Positions 35,031-43,815 are shown, numbered from the stretch's first letter. The stretch is DNA of 64,000 nucleotides from Candidatus Yanofskybacteria bacterium CG10_big_fil_rev_8_21_14_0_10_36_16 (GCA_002794035.1 PCXQ01000005.1:90917-154916), one strand, 5' to 3'. Notes: a model not told the origin generated them from the letters alone. Numbers and translations are program-made.

Positions 35031-35948
35031 ATGGGAAACAGATTTGAATCAGGACCACAATTTAAACTATCGGAAGCAGAAGAAAAAACCCATGAATTGA
35101 TGATACAAACAAATGAGCCCATAGATATGGGTGATTTTATTGATTTATATGGATCAGAAACAGTTGAAAGGGACATACAATACACCGAAGAGCTCAAAAA
35201 AAAATTTAATGAACAAGATGATAAAAACCAGCGAGAAATAAAAAAACTAGCAGATTTATTTGAGGCTTTAATTTCAAACTTTGTAGAGCTTGAGGATTGG
35301 ATGGGTGAAGATATATTTATGGTTAAAACATCCGAATATGATGATTATAAAAATGGCGTAGATGTGGTAGCGGAATTTTTAAAAGATGGTAAATTTTCAC
35401 ATCTTGGTCTGGCTATTGATGTAACTTTTGGCAATTATTTAGATAAAAAGTTTCAAAGAATTAAGCAAGAAATTCAAGAAGGTCAATTAACAAAAGTAAA
35501 GTATTTCATGTCTGAAGGCGGTGATTTCAGAGGAGAATTAAAAAACATTCCCCGAGTTGTTTTAGCCACAGACAGAGCAACCATAAAAGAACTCTCAACA
35601 TTATGGACAGATTTAACATTCTTAAAAGGTAGGCTAAAAGACAGGCGAGAACGAGGCGGAAATGTCTCAGATATAAGAGAAAAAATTCAAGAAACAAGAG
35701 ACAAATTAAAAGATCATCCGATTCAGCTTGAAATACTGCATCAAATTAGATTTCAATTAGAAAAATTTGCAGAACATGCCGAAAAAATTGGTCAGAGAGA
35801 ACAATTAACTAAAAAGTACAAAGCAACTCTTGAAATAATAAACCAGATAATTGATGCTAAAAAAGATTTAGCTAACAAAATAAAAGAAGAAGGATATTCA
35901 TACTCGCAATTTGATAGATTGCAAACTTTTTTAAAAGAAAATTTTTAA
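35031..35948 (+). CDS. Charged alpha-helical protein, function unknown
   Basis: 305 residues, no signal peptide or TM. N-terminal acidic region, a central globular segment (about 85-185, FLKDGKFSHLGLAIDVTFG), and long coiled-coil-prone helices after about 195. The middle segment with GLAIDVTFG is faintly reminiscent of a nuclease beta-strand, but I would not assign that. It follows rpmB by 23 bp and may share its transcript; the next gene is tRNA-Pro. Confidence 0.6.
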   Translation: MGNRFESGPQFKLSEAEEKTHELMIQTNEPIDMGDFIDLYGSETVERDIQYTEELKKKFNEQDDKNQREIKKLADLFEALISNFVELEDWMGEDIFMVKTSEYDDYKNGVDVVAEFLKDGKFSHLGLAIDVTFGNYLDKKFQRIKQEIQEGQLTKVKYFMSEGGDFRGELKNIPRVVLATDRATIKELSTLWTDLTFLKGRLKDRRERGGNVSDIREKIQETRDKLKDHPIQLEILHQIRFQLEKFAEHAEKIGQREQLTKKYKATLEIINQIIDAKKDLANKIKEEGYSYSQFDRLQTFLKENF

Positions 35949-35953
35949 GAAAA

Positions 35954-36024
35954 CGGGCTGTAGTATAATGGTATTATACATGGCTGGGGGTCATGCGACC
36001 CGGGTTCAATTCCCGGCAGCCCGA
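35954..36024 (+). tRNA. tRNA-Pro (anticodon GGG)
   Basis: 71 nt. Acceptor CGGGCTG/CAGCCCG, anticodon stem CATGG/TCATG with loop CTGGGGG (anticodon GGG), T arm CCGGG-TTCAATT-CCCGG. Discriminator A, no encoded CCA. The last 13 nt are the start of a 109-bp direct repeat flanking a GIY-YIG gene. Confidence 0.92.
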
Positions 36025-36120
36025 CATTTCGACGCGCAAAACGTGACGAAATGAGCTGAGCTTGTCGAAGCTCTACTCATTTCTTGCGTTTTGCTAGCTC
36101 AATGTCTACGACTGACAACT
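36012..36120 (+). repeat. Direct repeat, left copy, overlapping tRNA-Pro 3' end
   Basis: 109 bp, two mismatches to the copy at 36399-36507. It begins with the last 13 nt of tRNA-Pro, contains a 59-nt hairpin (36036-36094) of three paired blocks of 8, 8 and 6 bp separated by small internal loops, and ends within the first codons of the GIY-YIG gene. Confidence 0.9.
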
Positions 36121-36374
36121 CATATTTTGTATATATGTTAAAAGGACCACGTGGGCATATTTACATTGGTGTAACATCAAACATAAAATCTAGAATCAAA
36201 AGACATTTAGATGGTCATGGAGCTGAATTTACAAAAAGAAATAAAACAAATCAGCTTGTATATAAAGAAGAATATCCAACACTTATCTCTGCCAGAAAAA
36301 GAGAGGCACAAATTAAAAAATGGCGAAGAGAAAAGAAAGAAAATCTTATAAAATATGGCAAGCCGTTTAAATAA
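36102..36374 (+). CDS. GIY-YIG family endonuclease (URI/UvrC-like, small)
   Basis: 90 residues from the ATG at 36102; a TTG at 36084 lies inside the hairpin and is less likely. A single GIY-YIG domain: FVYMLKG and GHIYIGVTSN form the signature, Arg in KSRIKRH, and a catalytic Glu in KREAQIKKWRR. Such stand-alone domains are frequent in Patescibacteria, often following tRNA genes (recollection). It is bracketed by 109-bp direct repeats, the right one holding only its first eight codons and a stop. Confidence 0.88.
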   Translation: MSTTDNSYFVYMLKGPRGHIYIGVTSNIKSRIKRHLDGHGAEFTKRNKTNQLVYKEEYPTLISARKREAQIKKWRREKKENLIKYGKPFK

Positions 36375-36398
36375 CCAGCTTTAAAGTTGGCTTTATCG

Positions 36399-36507
36399 CC
36401 CGGCAGCCCGACATTTCGACGCGCAAAACGTGACGAAATGAGCTGAGCTTGTCGAAGCTCTACTCATTTCTTGCGTTTTGCTTGCTCAATGTCTACGACT
36501 AACAACT
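36399..36507 (+). repeat. Direct repeat, right copy
   Basis: Restores the 13-nt tRNA-Pro 3' end (CCCGGCAGCCCGA), the hairpin (36425-36483) and the first codons of a GIY-YIG gene (MSTTNNLK then stop). Confidence 0.9.
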
Positions 36508-36508
36508 T

Positions 36509-36544
36509 AAAATAACAGCCCCGCTAATGCGGGGCTGTTATTTT
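36509..36544 (+). terminator. Terminator after the tRNA-Pro/GIY-YIG unit
   Basis: A 16-bp stem (AAAATAACAGCCCCGC) with loop TAAT and A/T flanks. Confidence 0.88.
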
Positions 36545-36635
36545 AAATATCAATCTCTAAATATTTTAAACAAACCGCAAGATATCCCCACAACAATCTT
36601 AAATTAATAAGTCAATAATATGTTAATATTAAAGT

Positions 36636-37268
36636 ATGAAATTATTATCATTGCCAAAACCAAAAAATGACATATTTTTAAAATTTAACAAGCTAACTTC
36701 TATATTAGTTGAAAGCGGTTGGGAGGTTTCACTTATCCCTTCAAGTTTTCCAAATAAAATAGAAAGCCAAGCAAAAAAACTAAGGATTTTGGAAGATCGT
36801 GCTGATAGCATTACTCACGACATTATAGATGAACTAAATAAATCTTTTATCACCCCTCTTGACCGCGAGGATTTGCATTTATTAGCTACTAGAATTGACG
36901 ATGTTATAGATTATGCCGAAAACGCCGCAAGTAGTATTGTGGTATATGGCATAAAAACTTCACGAGAACCATTGGCAGAATTCTGTTTTACCGTTTATGA
37001 AGCTTCAAAAGAAATTGCGGAAGCAGTACGAGAGTTGCGCAACTTAAAAAATACAGACCACATCCTAAAACACAACATTGAAATAAACACTCTAGAATCC
37101 AAGGGGGACGATCTGCTCAAAGATGGATTAAAGAAACTTTTTCAAGAAGAAGACGACGCAAAAACGATTATAAAATGGAAGGACATATTTCAATCTTTTG
37201 AAGAATCTCTAGACAGAGCTGAAGATGTTGCCAATGTCATAGAAAGTATAATTATTAAAAATACCTAA
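36636..37268 (+). CDS. DUF47 family PiT accessory protein (PhoU-like)
   Basis: 210 residues, all alpha-helical, with the PhoU-like signature of acidic metal-binding repeats: RADSITHDIIDEL near 57 and LESKGDDLLKDGL near 155, plus TPLDREDLHLLATRIDDVIDYAE near 75. DUF47 proteins are encoded with PiT transporters and modulate phosphate uptake. The stop overlaps the pit start (TAATG), so the two are translationally coupled. Confidence 0.92.
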   Translation: MKLLSLPKPKNDIFLKFNKLTSILVESGWEVSLIPSSFPNKIESQAKKLRILEDRADSITHDIIDELNKSFITPLDREDLHLLATRIDDVIDYAENAASSIVVYGIKTSREPLAEFCFTVYEASKEIAEAVRELRNLKNTDHILKHNIEINTLESKGDDLLKDGLKKLFQEEDDAKTIIKWKDIFQSFEESLDRAEDVANVIESIIIKNT

Positions 37269-38254
37269 TGTCAGAGCTCTTACTAATTATTTTTATAGTG
37301 GCAATTGCCTGGATTTATGATTTTTATAATGGGGCAAACGATGCTGCTAATGCTATAGCTACCACTGTCTCAACAAGGACACTTTCACCAACCAAAGCTT
37401 TATTGCTTTCAGCTAGTCTTAACACTGCAGGTGCATTTGTCACTACTCGAGTAGCAAAAACAATCGGTAAAGGCATAGTTGATCCCCAGCTTCTAACTGG
37501 GGATATTTTAATATCTGCGCTTTTAGGAGCAATTGTTTGGGTAGCACTATCAACAAAAACAGGAATGCCAGTAAGTGTAACCCATGCAATTGTAGGGGGT
37601 ATTATCGGGGCAGTATTTTTGCCTTATGGATTGGGTGCAATTAAAACAGAAGGAATAACAAAAATAATCAAAGGAATAATATTTTCTCCCATCCTTGGAT
37701 TTATAGTAGCTGGCATACTTTTAGTAATGATTCACCGTATTAGATGGAAAAGTCACCCGGGGAAAATACAAAGAAATTTTGGAAAAGCACAAATTATTTC
37801 TGCTTCTTGGATGTCTTTAGCACACGGAATGAATGATACTCAAAATGCGATGGGGATAATAACAGCAGCACTCTTTGCCGGAGGTTTTATATCAAAATTT
37901 GAAGTACCAATGTGGGTTATTATTGGATCAGGACTGTTTATGGGAATAGGCACCTATGCAGGAGGCAAACATGTAATAAAAACAGTAGGGATGAAACTTT
38001 CTAAACTAAAACCCGTTCACGGTTTTGTTTCTGAAACAGCTGCTGGCGGGGTAATTGCTGGTGCAAGCTATTTGGGCATTCCAATCAGTACCACACACGC
38101 CATAACAAGCTCGATAATGGGAGCAAGCACAGCACAAAGAGTTAAAAGTGTGCGCTGGAATATTGCCAAAGATATAGCAATGGCATGGATTTTAACAATT
38201 CCAGGATCTGCTATTGCAGCTTTGATTATATATACGCTGATAAACTTGATATAA
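37268..38254 (+). CDS. pit: PiT family inorganic phosphate transporter
   Basis: 328 residues, about ten TM helices. The inverted-repeat signatures are present: YNGANDAANAIATTVSTRTL near 20 and SLAHGMNDTQNAMGIITAAL near 185, with GMPVSVTHAIVGGIIG and GIPISTTHAITSSIMG. It imports phosphate with a cation. Coupled with the DUF47 gene upstream. Confidence 0.95.
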   Translation: MSELLLIIFIVAIAWIYDFYNGANDAANAIATTVSTRTLSPTKALLLSASLNTAGAFVTTRVAKTIGKGIVDPQLLTGDILISALLGAIVWVALSTKTGMPVSVTHAIVGGIIGAVFLPYGLGAIKTEGITKIIKGIIFSPILGFIVAGILLVMIHRIRWKSHPGKIQRNFGKAQIISASWMSLAHGMNDTQNAMGIITAALFAGGFISKFEVPMWVIIGSGLFMGIGTYAGGKHVIKTVGMKLSKLKPVHGFVSETAAGGVIAGASYLGIPISTTHAITSSIMGASTAQRVKSVRWNIAKDIAMAWILTIPGSAIAALIIYTLINLI

Positions 38255-38294
38255 TATTTTTTATATTTAAAAATAATTAAAAACATTAAAAAAC

Positions 38295-38314
38295 AGCCCC
38301 GCTAAGGCGGGGCT
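38295..38314. terminator. Shared terminator between pit and NUDIX genes
   Basis: AGCCCCGC/GCGGGGCT stem with a short loop between two converging genes, A/T flanks on both sides. Confidence 0.85.
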
Positions 38315-38323
38315 TTAAAATTA

Positions 38324-38824
38324 CTAAGCTAGCATAGATAAGTTTTTTAAAGCTTTATAAAACTTTATTGCTTTTTGGGCCATATTCAAAAAATCCCCTT
38401 TTAAATACTTGCCAACATCTTCTATCGGCACAAAAAAGGCTTCCCCAATCTCTAGATTATCTTTTAGATTAGGGTCTCCACCAAAATCCTCTACCAAGAA
38501 CAAAAGGTGCAAATCCCTATGTGCAACATTTTTACTAACTTCTATAAGTCGAAACGTTTCAGCAATCAAACCAGTTTCTTCCTCTAACTCACGGGCAACT
38601 TGTTCTCCAACAGTATTGCCATAATCCAAGCCCCCACCCGGCAACGAATTACCCGTGACAACTCCGGCTTTCTTTTTTACAAGTAAAATTTGGCCATCTT
38701 TTATTACAGCGATAAACACACCGACAAGATGCTTATGCCTTACCAGCCACCACAAGCGCCACTTGGGCCATTCGGGCATAAAATCAACAAAAAACTGTAA
38801 CATTTGAATAACCAAACCTTTCAT
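38324..38824 (-). CDS. NUDIX hydrolase
   Basis: 166 residues from the ATG at 38824, with GAGGTGG 5-6 nt upstream. The NUDIX box GGGLDYGNTVGEQVARELEEETGL spans about 63-87 (key residues G, E, REL, EE, G). It hydrolyses nucleoside diphosphate linked compounds; the exact substrate cannot be told. An N-terminal aromatic stretch (FMPEWPKWRLWWLVRHKH) precedes the domain. Confidence 0.88.
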   Translation of the reverse strand: MKGLVIQMLQFFVDFMPEWPKWRLWWLVRHKHLVGVFIAVIKDGQILLVKKKAGVVTGNSLPGGGLDYGNTVGEQVARELEEETGLIAETFRLIEVSKNVAHRDLHLLFLVEDFGGDPNLKDNLEIGEAFFVPIEDVGKYLKGDFLNMAQKAIKFYKALKNLSMLA

Positions 38825-38890
38825 TTTGACCACCTCTTTTGCAAAAATATTTTAAAAATCCTTATCTATAAATAACACTAATTAATAGAC

Positions 38891-38919
38891 TTGTCAAATA
38901 ATAAATCTTGTGATATACT
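38891..38919 (+). promoter_or_regulatory. Promoter of rnpB
   Basis: TTGTCA at 38891-38896 and TATACT at 38914-38919, 17 bp apart, placing the start within a few bases of the RNA 5' end. Confidence 0.75.
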
Positions 38920-38923
38920 TAGA

Positions 38924-39396
38924 ATATCCTGGTAAACGGGATGGCTACTCTTCCTACTTTTTAGAAGCAGTGAGGAGAGGAAAGTCCGAACACCCGCCAT
39001 TGAGTATCAATGGCAAACGGTAGCGTAATTGGTTTTTTAAAACCGATTGTCTCAACATTTTGTTGAGAGGTAACGCCCACCGCCCGCAAGGGTCGAGGTG
39101 CGAACAGTGACGTCCGATATTTGAAAAAATTCGGATACCCGAAAGGGTAAACTTCGTATAAGCTAGCTTGTGTAATGTTGATGCCTAAAGCATTGAAATT
39201 GCCCTAAGTGAAATCGAAGGTGAAACGGCTAAATCCTTACCGAGGTGCAAGGCCGTACCCTGTCGTTGACAGGGGGTACCGCAAAAGCCCTAAGTTGGGC
39301 TTAGATCCCGAGAGCAATCGAGGGACCAGATAAATGGTCATCATTCTGCCATAGTCGGCAGGATACAGAATTCGGCTTACAAGTTTACCAGGATAT
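38924..39396 (+). ncRNA. rnpB: RNase P RNA (type A)
   Basis: About 473 nt. The ends pair as P1 (ATATCCTGGTAAAC with GTTTACCAGGATAT). Universally conserved CR-I GAGGAAAGTCCGAAC at about 38976 and CR-V ACAGAATTCGGCTTAC near 39366 are present, with the expected middle region (GAACAGTGACG; GAAACGGCTAAATCC). It is the catalytic RNA that matures tRNA 5' ends. Confidence 0.97.
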
Positions 39397-39399
39397 CTA

Positions 39400-39422
39400 A
39401 AAACCGCCTAAAGGCGGTTTTT
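39400..39422 (+). terminator. Terminator of rnpB
   Basis: AAAACCGCC, loop TAAA, GGCGGTTTTT, directly after P1. Confidence 0.92.
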
Positions 39423-39453
39423 AGATTAAAAAAATTTATCTATAATTTTAAAA

Positions 39454-40407
39454 TTAACTGGAATAGAGATTGGAATTTTTTAATACCTCGTCCATCTCAT
39501 TAAGCGTCATGATAAATTCTCTCTTTAGAAAATCTCTAAACTCCGGTGAGAAACTTTGTTCATATACTCTTCTATACTCTGTCTCTTTCTCGTTGGATAA
39601 AGGTGTATCTGGGTCATAATTAATTCTTTTATCCAAGAATTTTTTAAGAGCAGTTATTGCCTGTTTGTGGCTCATGCCAAGCCGCCTGCGAAAAGCATAG
39701 TATTTATCTTCTAAAACCAGAATAACTTCCGGCCTATCAAACTTTTTATTATTACCAAAATTAAAACGATAAGTACCATCTTCACCTATTATATTCCCGG
39801 GATTTACCATCTCTAATATATGATGAGAGGCAGCTGCTACAACATCCTCTCTGGGGACACCGTCTCCGGAAATTATATCATACGTCCAAAAAGCATGCTT
39901 ATTATAAAAATCTTTCATGGACATATCAGAAGATAAACCCATCTCTTTAAGCAGTTTAATTTTCTCATCTATCTTTCCATCCTCAATATAAGTATTCAAA
40001 AAATCTTCAACAGTTATTGAAGGGTCTTTTATATCCTCTACTGCAAACATCGTTATTATTAAATTCTGCTGTTCAATAGTTGCATCTTTGGGGCCAGTTT
40101 TGCCAATATCTGAAAATAATGAGCCTATAGCCATAATCTTTTTATCCTCTTCACTTAGCACTCTTTCTGGTTTTATGTTGCGATAATATTCTTCCAATAA
40201 ATTTTCTCCATCAAGTGCCTTTTTTTCGTCTTCTAAAAATTTAGTTCTTTCGTCAAGCAATTTAAACCTAGCAGTAATAGCACTGTCTATCTTTTCAGGA
40301 TTAAGACCTATTTCTTCATACAACTTATTGATGTCTACTTTTTCTTTTACTTCATTATTCTTTTGGGTTTTTATTTCGCCCTCAGACAAAAATTCTTTTA
40401 TATCCAT
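39454..40407 (-). CDS. Protein with a degenerate HD-like domain, function unknown
   Basis: 317 residues, soluble and charged. FSDIGKTGPKDATIEQQ near 93 and AAASHHILEMV near 190 mimic the HDIGK and HHE segments of HD/HD-GYP phosphohydrolases, but the His of the HD pair is Ser, so metal binding may be lost. The rest is helical. It is a single gene between rnpB and the pilin operon. Assignment to the HD superfamily is tentative. Confidence 0.5.
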   Translation of the reverse strand: MDIKEFLSEGEIKTQKNNEVKEKVDINKLYEEIGLNPEKIDSAITARFKLLDERTKFLEDEKKALDGENLLEEYYRNIKPERVLSEEDKKIMAIGSLFSDIGKTGPKDATIEQQNLIITMFAVEDIKDPSITVEDFLNTYIEDGKIDEKIKLLKEMGLSSDMSMKDFYNKHAFWTYDIISGDGVPREDVVAAASHHILEMVNPGNIIGEDGTYRFNFGNNKKFDRPEVILVLEDKYYAFRRRLGMSHKQAITALKKFLDKRINYDPDTPLSNEKETEYRRVYEQSFSPEFRDFLKREFIMTLNEMDEVLKNSNLYSS

Positions 40408-40471
40408 TTTCTGATTTTACATCTTTTCTAAGTTTTTTTGCATGTTTACAACTCACCAACTTATGTTTAAA

Positions 40472-40500
40472 AACAAAACTCCCGCTTAAGCGGGTTTGTT
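40472..40500 (-). terminator. Terminator of the pilus operon
   Basis: CCCGC, loop TTAA, GCGGG, with AACAAA/TTTGTT outer pairing, 26 bp after the last pilus gene. Confidence 0.8.
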
Positions 40501-40525
40501 TATGTTTTTGGTTTTAAATTTTAAA

Positions 40526-40921
40526 TTAAAAATTTGCTACCTCCTGCCAAGACACCACCGAAATATCACCATCATCTACAATGACCTCTATATTAGTTAC
40601 TGCGTTTTGAACTGAGGCTGTTGTTTCAATCTTTTTTTCACTGCCAGCAGTTAAAATCGGTCTAACACGACAACTGTCTACACCGATGCTAAAGATTTCA
40701 TCACCTACATAATTAATATCCTGAACCAACCTTAACATGGCATTTTCAGCACAGGCTTCGGCCAGACCAGCGCTTCGCTCTTTATATTCGGAATCTAAAA
40801 TATCAAATCTGCCAAAAAATCCTCTGAAACTCAGAGCAAACATAATAGCCATCAACAAAGCTGAGATAACAATAGCTGATGTTATAGCAATGAATCCTGA
40901 ATTATTTTTGTTTATGTTCAT
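40526..40921 (-). CDS. PilX-like pilus assembly protein (minor pseudopilin)
   Basis: 131 residues. A short leader ends in NNSG, followed by the hydrophobic helix FIAITSAIVISALL; the Glu at +5 is missing, as in PilX/GspK-type proteins. A conserved-type AEACAENAMLRLVQD segment follows, with Cys pairs in the C-terminal beta domain. It is the last gene of the pilus operon. Confidence 0.75.
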   Translation of the reverse strand: MNINKNNSGFIAITSAIVISALLMAIMFALSFRGFFGRFDILDSEYKERSAGLAEACAENAMLRLVQDINYVGDEIFSIGVDSCRVRPILTAGSEKKIETTASVQNAVTNIEVIVDDGDISVVSWQEVANF

Positions 40922-40922
40922 T

Positions 40923-41402
40923 TTATTTTCTTATATACCTAATTGTTTCAAAGGGATATTCTCCAACATAAAAACTCGCCTTAACTTCCCCGCTCCCCGA
41001 ATCATACTCAAAACTAGAGCTTGATACCTCAATAAAATCGCTATTCAAAACAATGTCGCCACTTCCGCCATTAATAGACAAATTTCCTGAATCAAATTTA
41101 AAAATTAAATCAGGCTCAAAAGATCCTCCATCAACCCCAATGCCCCACTTATCTATTGTTAAAATTTGATTACTACCACTGACTATTACATTTCTTGCTC
41201 CAGATAATCCCCATTCAATTTTTCTTATTAGAAAGTTTGCTTCCGACTGCATAACAATATTTTCAGAATTAGATTCAGTGCCCTCAATCATGTTATACGC
41301 AGCTATCAAAACCCCGCCTATTATAAATGAAACAAACAAGGTATAAAGAAGAACCTCAATTAAAGAAAACCCCGAGTTTTTAGTATTGTGATAAGTCATC
41401 AA
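40923..41402 (-). CDS. Prepilin, type IV pilin-like (PulJ/PilW type)
   Basis: 159 residues. Leader ending KNSG then FSLIEVLLYTLFVSF with Glu at +5, the prepilin peptidase signature. A beta-rich C-terminal domain follows. Its 5' end overlaps the upstream gene by 23 bp, consistent with coupled translation. Confidence 0.85.
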   Translation of the reverse strand: MMTYHNTKNSGFSLIEVLLYTLFVSFIIGGVLIAAYNMIEGTESNSENIVMQSEANFLIRKIEWGLSGARNVIVSGSNQILTIDKWGIGVDGGSFEPDLIFKFDSGNLSINGGSGDIVLNSDFIEVSSSSFEYDSGSGEVKASFYVGEYPFETIRYIRK

Positions 41403-42933
41403 AAATTACTCTAAAAGTTGCGTTGCTTTCGACAGCAGAATAAATTAAATTATCATCAAATTCAAGATCAACCATTTTAGCCGGAAAATTATACTTCCCG
41501 CAATTGTCAGGATACTGTGGATCATCCAATTCATCACAGTTATAAATATCTGATGGGTCTCCCACTCTATAAACCTGGAACTCAAAATTATCATCATCTG
41601 TTGAAATAAATGCAAAATCACCAACCACGAAAAGGTCTAGCACCTCAACAGCTTTGTTGGGTCCCGCATTGCTTGGAATAAACTTTGAACCAAGCTCAGC
41701 AATATTATTTAAATCGGAAATATCCAATATCACAAAGTTTCTTGCATCTGTATTATTATAATTGCCTCCATCCCTGCCTAGATATGCCTTATTGCCTAAC
41801 AAATACAAAGATATAGCATCGAAATCCTTTGTAGTATCATATTTCATACCTGTAATATCAGGATGAATCATATAATCAGGGCTTGCTGGATTTATGTTAA
41901 CAGCCATAAATTCACCAGTGTCATCTGATGTTGCAAAATAAGCATAATCACCTCTTACAATTATACTATTAATGTTGTGGGTAATTTCTAATTCTGCAAT
42001 TTTGCTATACGGCGCTATGCCGCTAAATATTTGAAATTCCTTACCTCCTGTTTTGTGAGTACCCACGTAAACTTTTCCGTCATAATAATAAATAGAATTA
42101 GCATTGGGATTATTCTCCTGGTCTATGCCTAAAATATCCAAAGATTTAGTAGCAACGGAATAAGGAGGCACAACGGAACTTATGTCTATTATATGCAATT
42201 CAGAAGGCTGAGTATCCCAAGAACCCCTTGATAAAGCGAAGGCCAAATCTTGGGTGGCATCTGCAGTATTAAGACCTCTCTCTGTTGTTTCAACTGACCC
42301 AGCCACAAATGCATTTAGAGGATCATTAATATTAATAAGCCATAAATCATTTTCAGAGTTATGAGCAGTAGTTAAAATAGCATATCTGCTAGAATTCTTT
42401 TTTATTATGTCTATGCTGGTTGCAGGAACACCGGCATTGCTTGATCTTTCGGATGGCGGATCTATAGTTTTCAAATCATAATCTTTAAAAGTATTAGGAT
42501 ACCACCATTCACTAATAGGAGGATTGTCGCTTCCACAGTCACCATCAAGAGCTTCTGCCTCATTGATACTAATAACATCTGTTTTAATTTCTATATGCTG
42601 GCTTCGACTAGCTTCTGTTTCCCAATTAACCGTACCTATAACTCTTCTTTTACAAACATTGATATCTAAAGCGGTAATTGATTTATTAAAAATGTCTTCG
42701 CTTGAAGTTGCGTTAATGTCTGCATAAAAATTATTTTTAATTTCAGCCCTTCCGTTTTCAACCAAATTCCTCGTTCTATAAAGCGCATCATTGTTTATCT
42801 CATTTTCAGTTGCAATTGTTTGATTGCCAAAAGAAATCAAAATCAAAGCTGCTATTGCAAGCGTAATAATACCCAGAGCAATAACTATCTCGAGAGTAGC
42901 AAGACCTGAATTGTATTTAGTATAAAATTTCAT
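41380..42933 (-). CDS. Prepilin fused to a beta-propeller-like (LVIVD) domain
   Basis: 517 residues. Leader ends NSG, then LATLEIVIALGIITLA with Glu at +5 (Leu instead of Phe at +1). After a pilin-type helix and a short region, residues about 140-510 form repeating units: YAILTTAHN...LWLININDP, VYVGTHKTG...FQIFS, YAYFATSDD...FMAVNI, AYLGRDG...FVILDI, AFISTDDD...FQVYRV, the pattern of LVIVD-type propeller blades. About six blades are visible. Likely a minor pilin carrying a large adhesin-like tip domain. Confidence 0.85.
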   Translation of the reverse strand: MKFYTKYNSGLATLEIVIALGIITLAIAALILISFGNQTIATENEINNDALYRTRNLVENGRAEIKNNFYADINATSSEDIFNKSITALDINVCKRRVIGTVNWETEASRSQHIEIKTDVISINEAEALDGDCGSDNPPISEWWYPNTFKDYDLKTIDPPSERSSNAGVPATSIDIIKKNSSRYAILTTAHNSENDLWLININDPLNAFVAGSVETTERGLNTADATQDLAFALSRGSWDTQPSELHIIDISSVVPPYSVATKSLDILGIDQENNPNANSIYYYDGKVYVGTHKTGGKEFQIFSGIAPYSKIAELEITHNINSIIVRGDYAYFATSDDTGEFMAVNINPASPDYMIHPDITGMKYDTTKDFDAISLYLLGNKAYLGRDGGNYNNTDARNFVILDISDLNNIAELGSKFIPSNAGPNKAVEVLDLFVVGDFAFISTDDDNFEFQVYRVGDPSDIYNCDELDDPQYPDNCGKYNFPAKMVDLEFDDNLIYSAVESNATFRVIFDDLSQY

Positions 42934-42934
42934 A

Positions 42935-43393
42935 TTAATAATCTATTCCTCCTTCAAAATTAATAGATATTGTTGCTATTTTAAAGCCGTCACTAATTAA
43001 AATAACATTATTACTTACAAATCCTGTATTGCCGGATAACTGGTTAAAAATAACAACATTGGTGTCCCCACTAAAAACTGTATTTTGTTCAAATGGAATA
43101 TTTTGATCGTAACTTGAGTCCCTTCCTATAAAATCAGAGTCTGTCTGAAATAAAACATAACGGTCATCTTCTATTTTAACTCCGTGCTTTGATTCATTAA
43201 TATTTGCCATTGCCTTAGCTCTGGCTCTGTGCAACACACTAACTGCAGTATCTCTTTCTGCACTAAACGCATAACCTCTATAAAAGTCCATGCTTAAGAA
43301 TAACCCCAAAGAAGCTATAAGCGAAATAATAGCCATTGAAAATACAACCTCCATAAAAGAAAATCCAGAATTGTAATTAGTAGTATGTAGCAT
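42935..43393 (-). CDS. Prepilin (GspH/FimT type)
   Basis: 152 residues. Leader ends NSG, then FSFMEVVFSMAIISLIA with Glu at +5. The following segment AERDTAVSVLHRARAKAMANINES is the GspH/FimT-type helix, and the rest is beta-rich. Two bases separate it from the propeller prepilin. Confidence 0.88.
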   Translation of the reverse strand: MLHTTNYNSGFSFMEVVFSMAIISLIASLGLFLSMDFYRGYAFSAERDTAVSVLHRARAKAMANINESKHGVKIEDDRYVLFQTDSDFIGRDSSYDQNIPFEQNTVFSGDTNVVIFNQLSGNTGFVSNNVILISDGFKIATISINFEGGIDY

Positions 43394-43411
43394 GTAGTAA
43401 GTATTAAGGGA

Positions 43412-43792
43412 TTAAGAATGGATTTTTTTTATTTTATTTATAAGACCATTCATTAACTTACTTATGATAACTGATTGACCAGCCAACTTGTTAAAATCAT
43501 TGTTTTTTAAATATTTAATATCCCGCGCTATTAAAAGTTGATTCTGAACTTCTGATAACGACCCTAGAGACATATAGTAAAAATTTACTTTCTCCTTGTA
43601 AGAATTCCTACTAAACCCTTCAGCAATGTTAGAGGTAACAGAAACAACAGCTCGTCTCAACTGGCTTGTTAAACCAAATAATTCTTCTCTTGGAAATTCT
43701 TTTGAAACCTTATAAATACCTAAAACCAAATTATGTCCTTCCTGCCATACTTTTAAATCTGTAAAACTTTTTATTTTTGTACTTGTATTCAT
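43412..43792 (-). CDS. Four-helix bundle protein (S23 family) within the pilus operon
   Basis: 126 residues from the ATG at 43792. Typical S23/four-helix bundle sequence: FTDLKVWQEGHNLV near 10, SQLRRAVVSVTSNIAEGFSR near 45, LGSLSEVQNQLLIA near 75. The family is common inside 23S rRNA intervening sequences and as free genes in Patescibacteria; the role is unknown. It interrupts a pilus operon and is flanked by repetitive TAGTA-rich DNA, suggesting insertion. Confidence 0.88.
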   Translation of the reverse strand: MNTSTKIKSFTDLKVWQEGHNLVLGIYKVSKEFPREELFGLTSQLRRAVVSVTSNIAEGFSRNSYKEKVNFYYMSLGSLSEVQNQLLIARDIKYLKNNDFNKLAGQSVIISKLMNGLINKIKKIHS

Positions 43793-43815
43793 GCTTACTA
43801 CCAACTACTCACTAC

